Origin: Gammaproteobacteria bacterium
GTDB lineage: Bacteria > Pseudomonadota > Gammaproteobacteria > GCA-001735895
Direction of reading: 5' to 3'
Assembly (NCBI GenBank): GCA_024229615.1
Contig: JAAESG010000196.1
Coordinates: forward strand, 1-48,171
Length of the DNA: 48,171 bases
In this document: in pieces, positions 7,575 to 15,766 of the stretch
Position numbering within the stretch: the stretch's first letter is position 1
How the letters are laid out: each line of letters starts with the position of its first letter
Made by a program: the position numbers and the translations under genes
Notes under the pieces: generated by a model
What the model saw: only the letters and a program-made list of their open reading frames with translations
Told to the model about the DNA's origin: nothing
The model's database searches: none

Positions 7575-9478
7575 TCGGCTCTCCTGTTAGTCACCAAATC
7601 ACCGTCGACCTCCAAAACCGGCGGCAGCATCGAATAAATTTTTTCCGTTAACTCGCCTATCAAAAATGGCTGGCCCGTGACTTTAGGGTAGGTTGTCGGA
7701 CTCAAGCCCAACTTGTCTCGCAACAGTGTCGATAGCTGCCCCATGTTCATTTCCGGAACCAACACCTGTCTGAACTTGCCGGCTAGTTCACCGAAATTTT
7801 CCGGCAAGGGATCGATATAGCGTAGGTGCGTATAGCTGACATCATGATTTTGCTGGCGCATCTGCTTTACTGCCTGAAAAATGGGCCCATAGGTAGAACC
7901 CCAGCCGATAACCAGTAATTCACCCTCCTCGGTGCCGAGTTCCAGCATTTGCAACGGAATGAATTTCGCGACCGATTTGACTTTTTCGGCACGCATATCG
8001 GTCATGCGTTGATGGTTCCCGGGATCGTAGGAAATATGCCCGGTCTCGAAATCCTTCTCCAGGCCCCCAAGACGGTGCATTAGCCCGAGCATCCCCGGTG
8101 TAATCCAGGGTCGACCCTGGGTACATGGATTGCGCTCGAACGCCATACCCTGATTATCGCGAGAATCGTCTGGCTGCGGTGGCGCATTCGATTTGATGGG
8201 TTCGAGATCATCCATATCCGGAATCAACCATGGCTCTGAAGCGTTGGATAGATATCCATCGGTGAGCAGCATCACCGGTGTCATGTGCCGCAGGGCTATA
8301 CGCACTGCTTCGATTGCCGCATAAAAACAATCGCCGGCTGAACGTGCCGCGATAACAGGAATCGGCGCATCGGCATTGCGACCATATACGGCCTGGTACA
8401 GGTCGGATTGCTCTGTTTTGGTCGGTAATCCGGTCGATGGCCCACCGCGTTGCGAATTGACGATGACCAGTGGCAGCTCGGCATTGATGGCAAGCCCCAT
8501 GGCTTCGGTTTTCAGCGCAATACCAGGACCAGAACTCGAAGTCACCCCAATTGCGCCACCATAGGATGCTCCTATAGCCGCACAGATGGCTGCAATCTCG
8601 TCCTCGGCCTGAAATACACCGACTCCCAACTCGTCATAGCGAGCCAGGTGGTGCAACAACGGTGACGCCGGTGTTATCGGATAAGAGCAAAACACCAGGG
8701 GGCGGTCTGCGAGTTCAGCAGCGGCCGTGAGACCGAGCGAGAGAGCCTCGGCACCGGTGATACCCCGATACTCACCCGCCGGCAAATCGGCAGCATTGAC
8801 CCTGAAACGCGGTAACGCTTCGGCAAGCTCCGCGGTTTCAGCAAAAGCATGCCCCGAGTGAAGCGCCGTGACATTCGCATCCCTGGCAACTTTGTTATTT
8901 CTGAACTTCTTTCTGATCCAGACGTCGATCGGGTCAAGATCACGATCGAACATCCACATCAAAAGGCCGAGCGCCCAGAAATTCTTGCAGCGGCTGCCAT
9001 CACTTTTAGAAAGACCATAGGCTTTAACTGCCTCGAGATTGAGGTGACTGATATCGACGGAGACGACCTGGTAGCTGTCCAGCTCACCCGTTTCCCGGGG
9101 GTCCTCCCGATAGCCTGCCTTTGCCAGGTTACGCGCGTTGAAACTGTCGTTGTTGACGATGATCAGCGCGCCGCTACCCAGCATTGGCAAGCTGACCTTG
9201 AGTGCCGCCGGGTTGAATGCAACCAGCACATCCGGCCTGTCGCCTGCCGTCGTGATTGGACTCGAGCCGATGTTCATCTGATATGCGGACACACCAAAGG
9301 TGGTCCCCGCCGGCGCCCGAATTTCGGCGGGAAAATCCGGGAAGGTTGCGAAGTCCTTGCCAACCAAGGCAGTCGAAGTGGTGAACTGCGAGCCCATGAG
9401 CTGCACCCCGTCACCGGAGTTACCGGCCAGGCGCACGACAATCGAATCAAGTGATTTTTTGTCCGACATGGTGCTCAC
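7571..9478 (-). CDS. korA: 2-oxoacid:ferredoxin oxidoreductase, fused gamma-alpha subunit
   Basis: The 635-residue protein is a fusion. Residues about 10-200 are the gamma domain (VVRLAGNSGDGVQLMG, AEIRAPAGTTFGVSAYQ). Residues about 240-630 are the alpha subunit with its pyrimidine-binding half (YPITPASPLLHHL, FQAEDEIAAICAAIGASYGG, VTSSSGPG) and a C-terminal transketolase-like domain. This gamma-alpha order is typical of two-subunit KorAB enzymes. The reading frame begins with GTG at 9478; an ATG three codons later (9469) is an equally good start, and neither has a strong ribosome-binding site. It lies 5 nt after a small secreted-protein gene. It could feed acyl-CoA or reduced ferredoxin to central metabolism; a link to the lipid locus is only speculative. 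Confidence 0.9.
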   Translation of the reverse strand: MSTMSDKKSLDSIVVRLAGNSGDGVQLMGSQFTTSTALVGKDFATFPDFPAEIRAPAGTTFGVSAYQMNIGSSPITTAGDRPDVLVAFNPAALKVSLPMLGSGALIIVNNDSFNARNLAKAGYREDPRETGELDSYQVVSVDISHLNLEAVKAYGLSKSDGSRCKNFWALGLLMWMFDRDLDPIDVWIRKKFRNNKVARDANVTALHSGHAFAETAELAEALPRFRVNAADLPAGEYRGITGAEALSLGLTAAAELADRPLVFCSYPITPASPLLHHLARYDELGVGVFQAEDEIAAICAAIGASYGGAIGVTSSSGPGIALKTEAMGLAINAELPLVIVNSQRGGPSTGLPTKTEQSDLYQAVYGRNADAPIPVIAARSAGDCFYAAIEAVRIALRHMTPVMLLTDGYLSNASEPWLIPDMDDLEPIKSNAPPQPDDSRDNQGMAFERNPCTQGRPWITPGMLGLMHRLGGLEKDFETGHISYDPGNHQRMTDMRAEKVKSVAKFIPLQMLELGTEEGELLVIGWGSTYGPIFQAVKQMRQQNHDVSYTHLRYIDPLPENFGELAGKFRQVLVPEMNMGQLSTLLRDKLGLSPTTYPKVTGQPFLIGELTEKIYSMLPPVLEVDGDLVTNRRAE

Positions 9479-9483
9479 TTACA

Positions 9484-9846
9484 TTATGGGGTCAAGAAAT
9501 CGATACAACCCGCTGATACCGATTCATGGTTGTCTTTCAAGCACTTCAAGATTCGCCCCCCACCTGGGGCTACGTCGGTACATAGTGTTTTTACATCTGA
9601 GCCACAGGCTTCACCGAATGACTGCAGTGCACCGATGAGTTTCCGAATGTTCTCCTTGCACTCAAGTGATAAATCGTCCACGTTCTCTTTAAGACAAGCC
9701 TTGGCCTGATCACCTGTCAATTCAGCATCCGGGCACAGTCGCTTTACATCCTCTTTACAAGCACCCTCAGCAGCGTTCACCAGAGAGGCAGATGACAGCG
9801 CTATCACGAAAACAAAGGAAAGCATTCTAAATATTTTGGCGTACAT
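9484..9846 (-). CDS. Small secreted cysteine-rich-repeat protein
   Basis: The protein has a signal peptide (MYAKIFRMLSFVFVIALSSA, cleavage near VNA-AEG). Two cysteine-rich repeat units follow, of the type seen in the GLG1/ESL-1 repeat family: CKEDVKRLC with CLKEN and C, then CGSDVKTLC with CLKDN and C. Eight cysteines are evenly placed, so four disulfides in the periplasm are likely. I chose the ATG at 9846 because GGAG lies 8 nt before it; a GTG at 9855 would add three residues. The stop is 5 nt before the korA start, so it seems to be cotranscribed, which is an odd pairing for a cytoplasmic enzyme. Such small repeat proteins occur in many proteobacteria with no assigned function. Confidence 0.8.
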   Translation of the reverse strand: MYAKIFRMLSFVFVIALSSASLVNAAEGACKEDVKRLCPDAELTGDQAKACLKENVDDLSLECKENIRKLIGALQSFGEACGSDVKTLCTDVAPGGGRILKCLKDNHESVSAGCIDFLTP

Positions 9847-10147
9847 TTCATTCACTCCGGGGAATTCTGTTGTTTGTCGATTAAAGATAAATTAGTGATG
9901 CAACAACAATTATGCATAGAGGTTATTAACCATAACTTAATCAGCTTTAAGGTTGAGCGAAGCGCTGAACCCGATGTTCAAGGATGAAACTGATCAGAAT
10001 ATTAATCTCTTGTATCAGGGATAGTCGTCTGTTTGTATCCAACCTCGTTACCTGATCAAAATAATCTGAAATAGTTCGTAATGATGGATGCAGCCCGGGT
10101 CGTATCTTTGTAACTGAAGCCTCACACATAACAAACTTTGAAACTTG
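9847..10147. other. 301-nt gap, no convincing gene
   Basis: This AT-rich stretch separates the radical SAM gene from the cysteine-rich protein gene. It contains a 60-codon minus-strand frame (9947-10129), but that has no ribosome-binding site and no recognisable family, so I do not call it. The promoter of the cysteine-rich/korAB unit probably lies at 9860-9950, a run with TTATGCAT and GGTTATTAACC but no clear -35/-10 pair. Confidence 0.5.
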
Positions 10148-12130
10148 TTAAACTCTCCTTTGACTCGACTGCTTCGGACTGTAAGTGACATTAACTACTG
10201 GAATTGACACCTGACTATGCTGTAATTCAGCAAGTTCAATCCAGACATTTTTATAGATATCATCCGCTAGGCGTAACCGTTTATAATTGGGCAATTCACC
10301 TTCACGGGCAATACAAGGTTTGAAATTTTCCGGGGAGACATTGTTGATTTTCGCGCAGATTTTATCGGCCAACTCATTGAGAAAATCGTAATGATAACTT
10401 TCCAGCCCAGTAAAATCCTGGCCCCAGCGAACAAGAAACTCTAAAAACACTTCTGTCAAACAATGAGATATCTTATCCAGGTCACTAATACTAAAATAAA
10501 CACGGCGATAGACTTCCGGAAAGACCTTGTCAAAAGCTGGACGGAACGCCACCGGGGGGGGAGTAGCTCTGCTATCAACCGCCAGAATAACATCACCTTC
10601 GGTTTCGCGTTCGATTTGACGATCGAGCTGAGGCAGCAAATCTACAATTGTGTCAAAGTAACTGGCATGTTGCAGAATCAAGGTTTTAACTTTACCCATC
10701 AATCCGGGAGCATGTTGCAGGGTATGCTCTACGATACGATTAACCGCAGCGCTAGCCTCGGGGCTTGCCTGCATTTTCGCTAATATCCATTCAGCATCGA
10801 TGACTTGTATATCTGCGGTTGGCGCAGGTGGATTCTTTACCAGGGAAACGTATCCACAAACTCGATCAGCAAAACTATCCCAGGTGAAGACTTTTTCTGA
10901 CAACTCTCGATAACCCTTCAATAGCTCAACCCGAGATAATCGTTTCGGTAATATATTGGTATAAGTGCGGGCATGACCAAGGTCCTTATTCTTCGCCATG
11001 TCAATCACCCTCCCCTCTCGCATCATACGTATCCACAGGGGTGTCCCCAGCGGAGCCTTTAGCATGTTTATCGCAACGCTGGTTAGACAGGACTCCTGAA
11101 TGAAATGGTATTGCTGCTCGAAGATGTCTATGTTGTCATCATCAAAACCGACAATCATGCCGGCCCGGATGCCGATACCATAGGACAGAACGCGATGTAT
11201 ATTTTCGATCATGTCGCCTTTGAGATTTTGCTTTTTGTTTGCATTTTTCAGAGATTCAGGATTAGACGATTCGATTCCCATGAAAACGAGATCAAAATTC
11301 GCATCCGCCAACAATTGCAGGAATTCCTCGTCCCTCGAAATAGCTATGGACATCTGCGTTGAAAAGGTGAGCGACTCAGGTAATTCTTTGTTAAGGTCGA
11401 TAAGTTCACTCAGTAATGCCTTTGCATATCTGCGGTTGCCACTAAATTCATCATCACACAGAAAAATTGATTTCAGGCCAAACGCAGCCTGCATCCTCAC
11501 CTCTTCCAGCACGTTTTCAAGTGGCTTATGTCGGGGGCGGCGTCCAAACAAATAAATGACGTCGCAAAACTCACAATCAAAAGGACAGCCACGCGTCGTC
11601 TGTACGGTACCCATAGCGTACTTGTTCATATCAGAAGCGATACTATCCCAGCAAGGAATAGGACTCTCAGCGAGGTCCGGTTTTTCTATTTGACGATATT
11701 CAGAGTTAAAATTACCCTGCAACCAGTCATTGAGAAAATCACCCCAGGTGTTCTCGACCTCATTGATAAACAGAATATCGAAATCGTTGCGGTAATCGTA
11801 TGGAGACCCGGATACTCCGGGCCCCCCAATCGCCGTCAGCGAGCCATTTCTACTCGCCACTTTTGCGATAGCGCAACATCTTCCCAGATGGTGCTTATAC
11901 CCGGTTACTCCGACCAAATCGGGCTTTTGCTCGGCCATCACCTGATCATCAAGCAGCCCATGCACGTTTTCATCCCACAACTGCACGGAAAAATTTTCGG
12001 TTGGTGTCAGGGCCGCGACAGTGGCAAGTCCCAACGGTGGGAAATTATTTTTGACTTCGACCGATTCTTCACCTGTAACCCAGAGAGCTTCATTGTCAGA
12101 GAGCGGACCAACTAATAGTATCTTCTTCAT
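10148..12130 (-). CDS. Cobalamin-type (B12-binding) radical SAM protein, DUF4070-like C-terminus
   Basis: The 660-residue protein has an N-terminal B12-binding-like Rossmann domain (about 1-145: PPLGLATVAALTP, DLVGVTGY, AIGGPG). A radical SAM core follows (about 170-385) with the cluster motif Cys182-x3-Cys186-x2-Cys189 (GCPFDCEFCD). A DUF4070-type helical segment (about 385-440) and about 200 further residues without a recognised domain complete it. Class B radical SAM enzymes of this kind include methylases of unactivated carbon and ring-forming enzymes such as BchE and the hopanoid methylases. It is a paralogue of the protein at 25073-27094 along the whole length. An eight-C run encodes Pro-Pro-Pro in the C-terminal part (10554-10561). 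Its start has no strong ribosome-binding site. Methylation or rearrangement of the lipid product is inferred from context only. Confidence 0.82.
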   Translation of the reverse strand: MKKILLVGPLSDNEALWVTGEESVEVKNNFPPLGLATVAALTPTENFSVQLWDENVHGLLDDQVMAEQKPDLVGVTGYKHHLGRCCAIAKVASRNGSLTAIGGPGVSGSPYDYRNDFDILFINEVENTWGDFLNDWLQGNFNSEYRQIEKPDLAESPIPCWDSIASDMNKYAMGTVQTTRGCPFDCEFCDVIYLFGRRPRHKPLENVLEEVRMQAAFGLKSIFLCDDEFSGNRRYAKALLSELIDLNKELPESLTFSTQMSIAISRDEEFLQLLADANFDLVFMGIESSNPESLKNANKKQNLKGDMIENIHRVLSYGIGIRAGMIVGFDDDNIDIFEQQYHFIQESCLTSVAINMLKAPLGTPLWIRMMREGRVIDMAKNKDLGHARTYTNILPKRLSRVELLKGYRELSEKVFTWDSFADRVCGYVSLVKNPPAPTADIQVIDAEWILAKMQASPEASAAVNRIVEHTLQHAPGLMGKVKTLILQHASYFDTIVDLLPQLDRQIERETEGDVILAVDSRATPPPVAFRPAFDKVFPEVYRRVYFSISDLDKISHCLTEVFLEFLVRWGQDFTGLESYHYDFLNELADKICAKINNVSPENFKPCIAREGELPNYKRLRLADDIYKNVWIELAELQHSQVSIPVVNVTYSPKQSSQRRV

Positions 12131-12488
12131 GCCAGAAGGCTCAATGGTTTAATAAAACCAGGATGTGAGGATGTACACCGATATGGGTGGTGTATCGACT
12201 TAGGTGTCTTCTGAGTGCCCATAATCTCGGTATCCTACACAGTTGTTAAACAAGCTGCCTTGCTTGATGAAGCGCTTACCATATCGCATTATTATCTCGG
12301 TATCTACGGTGTATTTGTAAAATAAACAAGCATTTATGCCATATGGGTTAAATCTTAAAAATACTCCCTAATAGCCCTATGAGACTGGATAATTGGCACT
12401 TATAGTAGCGTGGATGCTTTTGTTTTAAAGTTGTTACTATAGTTTTGCGTTACTGGAAGGAATACCACTGTTTTATGGAGATTGATCT
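12131..12488. promoter_or_regulatory. Divergent intergenic region with a spaced direct repeat
   Basis: This 358-nt AT-rich gap separates the minus-strand radical SAM gene from the plus-strand sulfotransferase gene. No gene is visible. It must contain promoters for both directions, but no clean -35/-10 pair could be fixed by eye. A 14-bp direct repeat at 12221 and 12291 is listed separately. Confidence 0.55.
12221..12304 (+). repeat. Direct repeat pair AT(A/T)ATCTCGGTATC, 70 bp apart
   Basis: The copies at 12221-12234 and 12291-12304 match at 13 of 14 positions and are each followed shortly by TAC. They lie between divergent genes and could be binding sites for one regulator. No other copy was noticed in the window. 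Confidence 0.45.
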
Positions 12489-13061
12489 ATGAGTGAAGAA
12501 ATAATTATTGTGTCGGGACTGCCCCGCTCTGGTACCTCGATGATGATGCAAATGCTAGACGCTGGTGGGCTAGGCATAATGACCGATAATATACGCGAAG
12601 CTGATACCGACAATCCGCTTGGATACTACGAATTTGAGACAGTTAAAAAAATTGACGAAAACAGTTCCTGGTTAAATGATTCAAAAGGTAAGGTCGTAAA
12701 AATGATCTCTCCGCTGCTCTCCAATCTACCACCCGACTATCGATATAAAGTCATTTTTATGATACGAGATTTACAGGAGATCCTCATTTCCCAGGCCAAG
12801 ATGGTGGAACGCCGTGGATCTGAAGGGGCGGAGCTCAGTGACGAAAAAATGATGGATTTGTATGATCGCCACATCAGTGGAACCAAGGACTGGCTGGCAA
12901 AGAATAGCAGCACCGATGTTATCTATGTCAAATACTCTGATGTCATTAATGATCCGCAAAGCGTGGCCGAAAGAGTGACTCGATTTTTAGATCTTCCGCT
13001 GAAAACAGACCAAATGCCGACCGTTGTTGATTCGTCCCTGTACAGAAGCAAGCCCAAATAA
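12489..13061 (+). CDS. Short sulfotransferase-family protein
   Basis: The 190-residue cytoplasmic protein starts with the PAPS-binding P-loop of sulfotransferases, GLPRSGTSMM (residues 10-19). It has a second conserved segment, VIFMIRDLQEILISQ (about 88-102), that corresponds to the 3'-phosphate-binding motif. The C-terminal part (VIYVKYSDVINDPQSVAERVTRFL) matches the usual end of the fold. At 190 residues it is shorter than most family members (about 250-300), the difference lying in the middle. GGAG lies 9 nt before the ATG. It would transfer sulfate from PAPS to a hydroxyl or amine; modification of a lipid headgroup made by this locus is plausible but inferred. It is followed 83 nt later by the MmgE/PrpD gene in the same direction. 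Confidence 0.8.
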   Translation: MSEEIIIVSGLPRSGTSMMMQMLDAGGLGIMTDNIREADTDNPLGYYEFETVKKIDENSSWLNDSKGKVVKMISPLLSNLPPDYRYKVIFMIRDLQEILISQAKMVERRGSEGAELSDEKMMDLYDRHISGTKDWLAKNSSTDVIYVKYSDVINDPQSVAERVTRFLDLPLKTDQMPTVVDSSLYRSKPK

Positions 13062-13144
13062 CAGAGACATTCCTGACTGAATAGTAAAGTCCGGTCATCA
13101 GCGGTGTCGCCCATACTAAACATAATTTATTTATTTAGAGAAGT

Positions 13145-14536
13145 ATGAAAAAAACAGAGCACAACGGCGGTCACGATATAACAGAAAGGCTTGCGCTATT
13201 TATTTCTTCGTTTTCTTCCCGGAAGATACCTGCAGTAGCTATAGAGCGTGTCAAGTGCGCTATTATCGATTACGTTGGCGTTACGTTAGCAGGAAGTAGC
13301 CGACAAAATGTTAAAAAAGTTTGCAGTATTGCCGAGGGCGGCACTCCACATGCAGCAATCTGGGGCACAGGTAAACGCACTTCGGTTCACCTCGCCGCAC
13401 TCGCTAATGGCACTGCCTCCCATGCCCTTGAACTGGATGATATTAGTCAAGAAATGGTTGCCCATCCCAGCATTCAATTACTGCCGGGTTTGTGCGCAAT
13501 GGCCGAGTACAGGCATAGCAGTGGGATCGACGTAATCAATGCCTACCTGGCTGGATTTGAAACAGGTATAGCTCTCGCCCGGGCGGTTCACCCGGAGCAC
13601 ATTAAATCGGGGTGGTTTACGGTAGGAACAATAGGTCCAATTATGCAAGCCGCTGCCTGTGCGAATTTAATTGGCCTTTCTTCCTTGCAAACCTGCATGG
13701 CGTTAGCTCTGGCAGCAAACACTGCGTCAGGACTTCGCTGCAATAACGGGACCGATGCCAAACCGTTACTGGCTGGCCAGGCAGCTGCCAATGGAACTAT
13801 GGCCGCACAACTGGCGAGTCAGGACTTTAGTGCAAATACGGCTGTTCTCGAATCACATTTTGGGTTTTGTGAGAATTTTTCCAATGGAGATATCGAAAAG
13901 TTAGAACTTAGTATTTCGGCATTGGGTCAGGGTACGCTTGCGATTGTTGAATCGGGCCTATCTTTCAAGCGGTACCCCTGTTGCGGTGCTACCCACACTG
14001 CGATTGATTGCATGTTGCACCTGGTAAATCAGTATGACATGAATGCAGACGTCGTTCGATCGATTCATATATCCATACATGAGTCTTCAAAAATTTTTCT
14101 GATTCATCCTCGACCACGAAGTCCCGACGAAGCAAAGTTTAGTCTTGAGTATTGTATTTGCCGGGCACTACTGGATAAGCAAATAGGCTCTCTTCAATTT
14201 CAATCGACAAAGATTACCGAACCAATACTGCAAGCCCTCATGGGAAAAGTCGTTCCAGACTATTTTGACAAACAGATATCAGCTGAAGAAATTAAGCTAG
14301 GCCGTTTTCCAGTCACTATAGATATAGAGTTACTTGACGGAACCCACTGTGTTGAAAAGGTATTAAGCGCAAAAGGAACACTCGACAACCCATTCACTGC
14401 CAGCGACATCGAGGAAAAGTTCAGACAGTGCGTTTGTGATCAATTATCCGCAAAAAGCACGAATGCTTTACTGCGCCAACTGCAGCAATTTGAATCAATT
14501 CAGGACTTTAGCGAAATTTGCAAAGAGCTTGGTTAG
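13145..14536 (+). CDS. MmgE/PrpD-family protein
   Basis: This 463-residue protein spans the complete MmgE/PrpD fold. Recognisable segments are the N-terminal RVKCAIIDYVGVTLAGSSRQN, the HALELDD stretch near residue 98, HPSIQLLPGLCAMAE, and FKRYPCCGATHTAIDC near residue 275. The family includes 2-methylcitrate dehydratase and cis-aconitate (itaconate-forming) decarboxylase, so the substrate is usually a branched tri- or dicarboxylic acid. It is cytoplasmic and has no signal peptide. Its 3' end is 21 nt from the convergent end of a CaiB/BaiF CoA-transferase. That pairing suggests a carboxylic acid is processed here and activated to a CoA thioester, perhaps as a synthase building block; this is inference. 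Confidence 0.83.
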   Translation: MKKTEHNGGHDITERLALFISSFSSRKIPAVAIERVKCAIIDYVGVTLAGSSRQNVKKVCSIAEGGTPHAAIWGTGKRTSVHLAALANGTASHALELDDISQEMVAHPSIQLLPGLCAMAEYRHSSGIDVINAYLAGFETGIALARAVHPEHIKSGWFTVGTIGPIMQAAACANLIGLSSLQTCMALALAANTASGLRCNNGTDAKPLLAGQAAANGTMAAQLASQDFSANTAVLESHFGFCENFSNGDIEKLELSISALGQGTLAIVESGLSFKRYPCCGATHTAIDCMLHLVNQYDMNADVVRSIHISIHESSKIFLIHPRPRSPDEAKFSLEYCICRALLDKQIGSLQFQSTKITEPILQALMGKVVPDYFDKQISAEEIKLGRFPVTIDIELLDGTHCVEKVLSAKGTLDNPFTASDIEEKFRQCVCDQLSAKSTNALLRQLQQFESIQDFSEICKELG

Positions 14537-14557
14537 GGGTCGGTAGATGCGTGCAGG

Positions 14558-15766
14558 CTAATCGTAAGCGGTACAAAGTTTCTCTGCCTCAAAAGATGGG
14601 GTGTCCTCTTCATTGCGCTTTAACACTTTTGTCACCAACTCTGCATTGTATTCACCCAAATCGGGGCCGCGCCAATGCACCGCTTCGGGAATTCCACTAA
14701 GATGAAAGGGCATACCCATGAAACGCTGCCCTGGTGGCTGTTCTTCAGTCAGGAAAAATTCTCGCGCCTGCAGGTGAGGGTCGGAATCAAGCTCGGACAC
14801 ATCGAGCACTGCAGCAGCTGGAATCCCATGTGACTGCAGAAGCTGCATCGCATCTTTCGGACTGCGTTGACGGGTCCATGTCGAAATTTCCGCATCGAGT
14901 TCAGCATGCATATGCTGGCGCCCCTCTGGCTTAGCTAACTCATTATTATTTAGCCATCCTGTCTGACCCAGCGCCTTACACAGGCCCCGCCACTCCTCTT
15001 CACATCGTATCGTCAATGCCACCCATTCATCGTTTCCAAGGCAAGGATAACAGCCCTGCGGGGCAAATTCATGATGTCGATTTCCCTGAGGAGGCCTGTG
15101 GGAACCGTTTATACTGTGCTCCAACAAATGTTCGCCAATAAGGGCATGGGTCGGAAATTCCGTCTGCGAAAAATCGATGCGTTGCCCTTCACCGGATTCC
15201 TCTCGGTATAACAGCGCGGTCAGAATCGCGTTGGCCGCACCAACACCGTTCACTACGTCCATTTCGCAGATTCTCTGTGGTTTTCCATCGGGCCCATATG
15301 CGGTCAGGCTTTGAATCCCGCCAACCGCCTCCATGACCGCGCCATAGGCGCAGTATTTCGTATAGGGTCCGTAACTGCCGAAAGCAGACATGGATAGCAT
15401 GACTATTGTCGGATTCAGTTTGACCAGGTCGTTATAAGCGAAACCAAACTTCTCGAGTACACCAGGACGGGAATTTTCGATAAATATATCGGAGCATTTA
15501 ACCAGGTCTTTGAGTAAGCCCTGGTCGAGCGATTCATTTAAATCCAGGGTGACAGAATGCTTATTGCGATTAATTTGGTACCAGTTGGTCTGTTTATCAT
15601 AGGCCTGATCTTCCACCCGGCCGCCACGAAACATACACAGGCGCCCGGGAAATTCTACCCGTATGACTTCGGCACCATAGTCTGCCAGAACCCGGGTGCA
15701 GTGTGGTCCGGCCCAGCTGTGGGTCATATCGACTACCCGTATTCCCTGCAGCGGCATGACCGACAC
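14558..15766 (-). CDS. CaiB/BaiF family (class III) CoA-transferase, second of two
   Basis: The protein has the family opening LQGIRVVDMTHSWAGPHCTRVLADYGAEVIRVE and the later LDLNESLDQGLL, IFIENSRPGVLEKFG, MLSMSAFGSYGP and GEGQRIDFSQ segments. It is full length (about 402 aa). I chose the GTG at 15766: it is preceded by GGGGGTGAT at 7-nt spacing, and its G is the last base of the upstream stop codon (TAGTG). An ATG at 15757 and one at 15790 are alternatives; the latter would overlap the neighbour by 25 nt. Class III enzymes move CoA between carboxylic acids through an aspartyl-CoA anhydride. With the upstream paralogue it may form a heteromeric or a two-step acyl-CoA activation pair. It is the last gene of the minus-strand synthase operon. 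Confidence 0.85.
   Translation of the reverse strand: MSVMPLQGIRVVDMTHSWAGPHCTRVLADYGAEVIRVEFPGRLCMFRGGRVEDQAYDKQTNWYQINRNKHSVTLDLNESLDQGLLKDLVKCSDIFIENSRPGVLEKFGFAYNDLVKLNPTIVMLSMSAFGSYGPYTKYCAYGAVMEAVGGIQSLTAYGPDGKPQRICEMDVVNGVGAANAILTALLYREESGEGQRIDFSQTEFPTHALIGEHLLEHSINGSHRPPQGNRHHEFAPQGCYPCLGNDEWVALTIRCEEEWRGLCKALGQTGWLNNNELAKPEGRQHMHAELDAEISTWTRQRSPKDAMQLLQSHGIPAAAVLDVSELDSDPHLQAREFFLTEEQPPGQRFMGMPFHLSGIPEAVHWRGPDLGEYNAELVTKVLKRNEEDTPSFEAEKLCTAYD

Noticed and set aside
8849-9454. 201-codon plus-strand frame antisense to the gamma-alpha oxidoreductase gene
   Set aside because: It lies fully inside a gene with strong family motifs on the other strand, and its translation has no family features.
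9947-10129. 60-codon minus-strand frame downstream of a radical SAM gene
   Set aside because: It has no ribosome-binding site, no recognisable motif and an unremarkable composition, so it is probably chance.
11528-12115. 195-codon plus-strand frame antisense to the radical SAM gene
   Set aside because: The minus-strand frame carries the B12-binding and CxxxCxxC motifs; the plus-strand translation is low in recognisable content.
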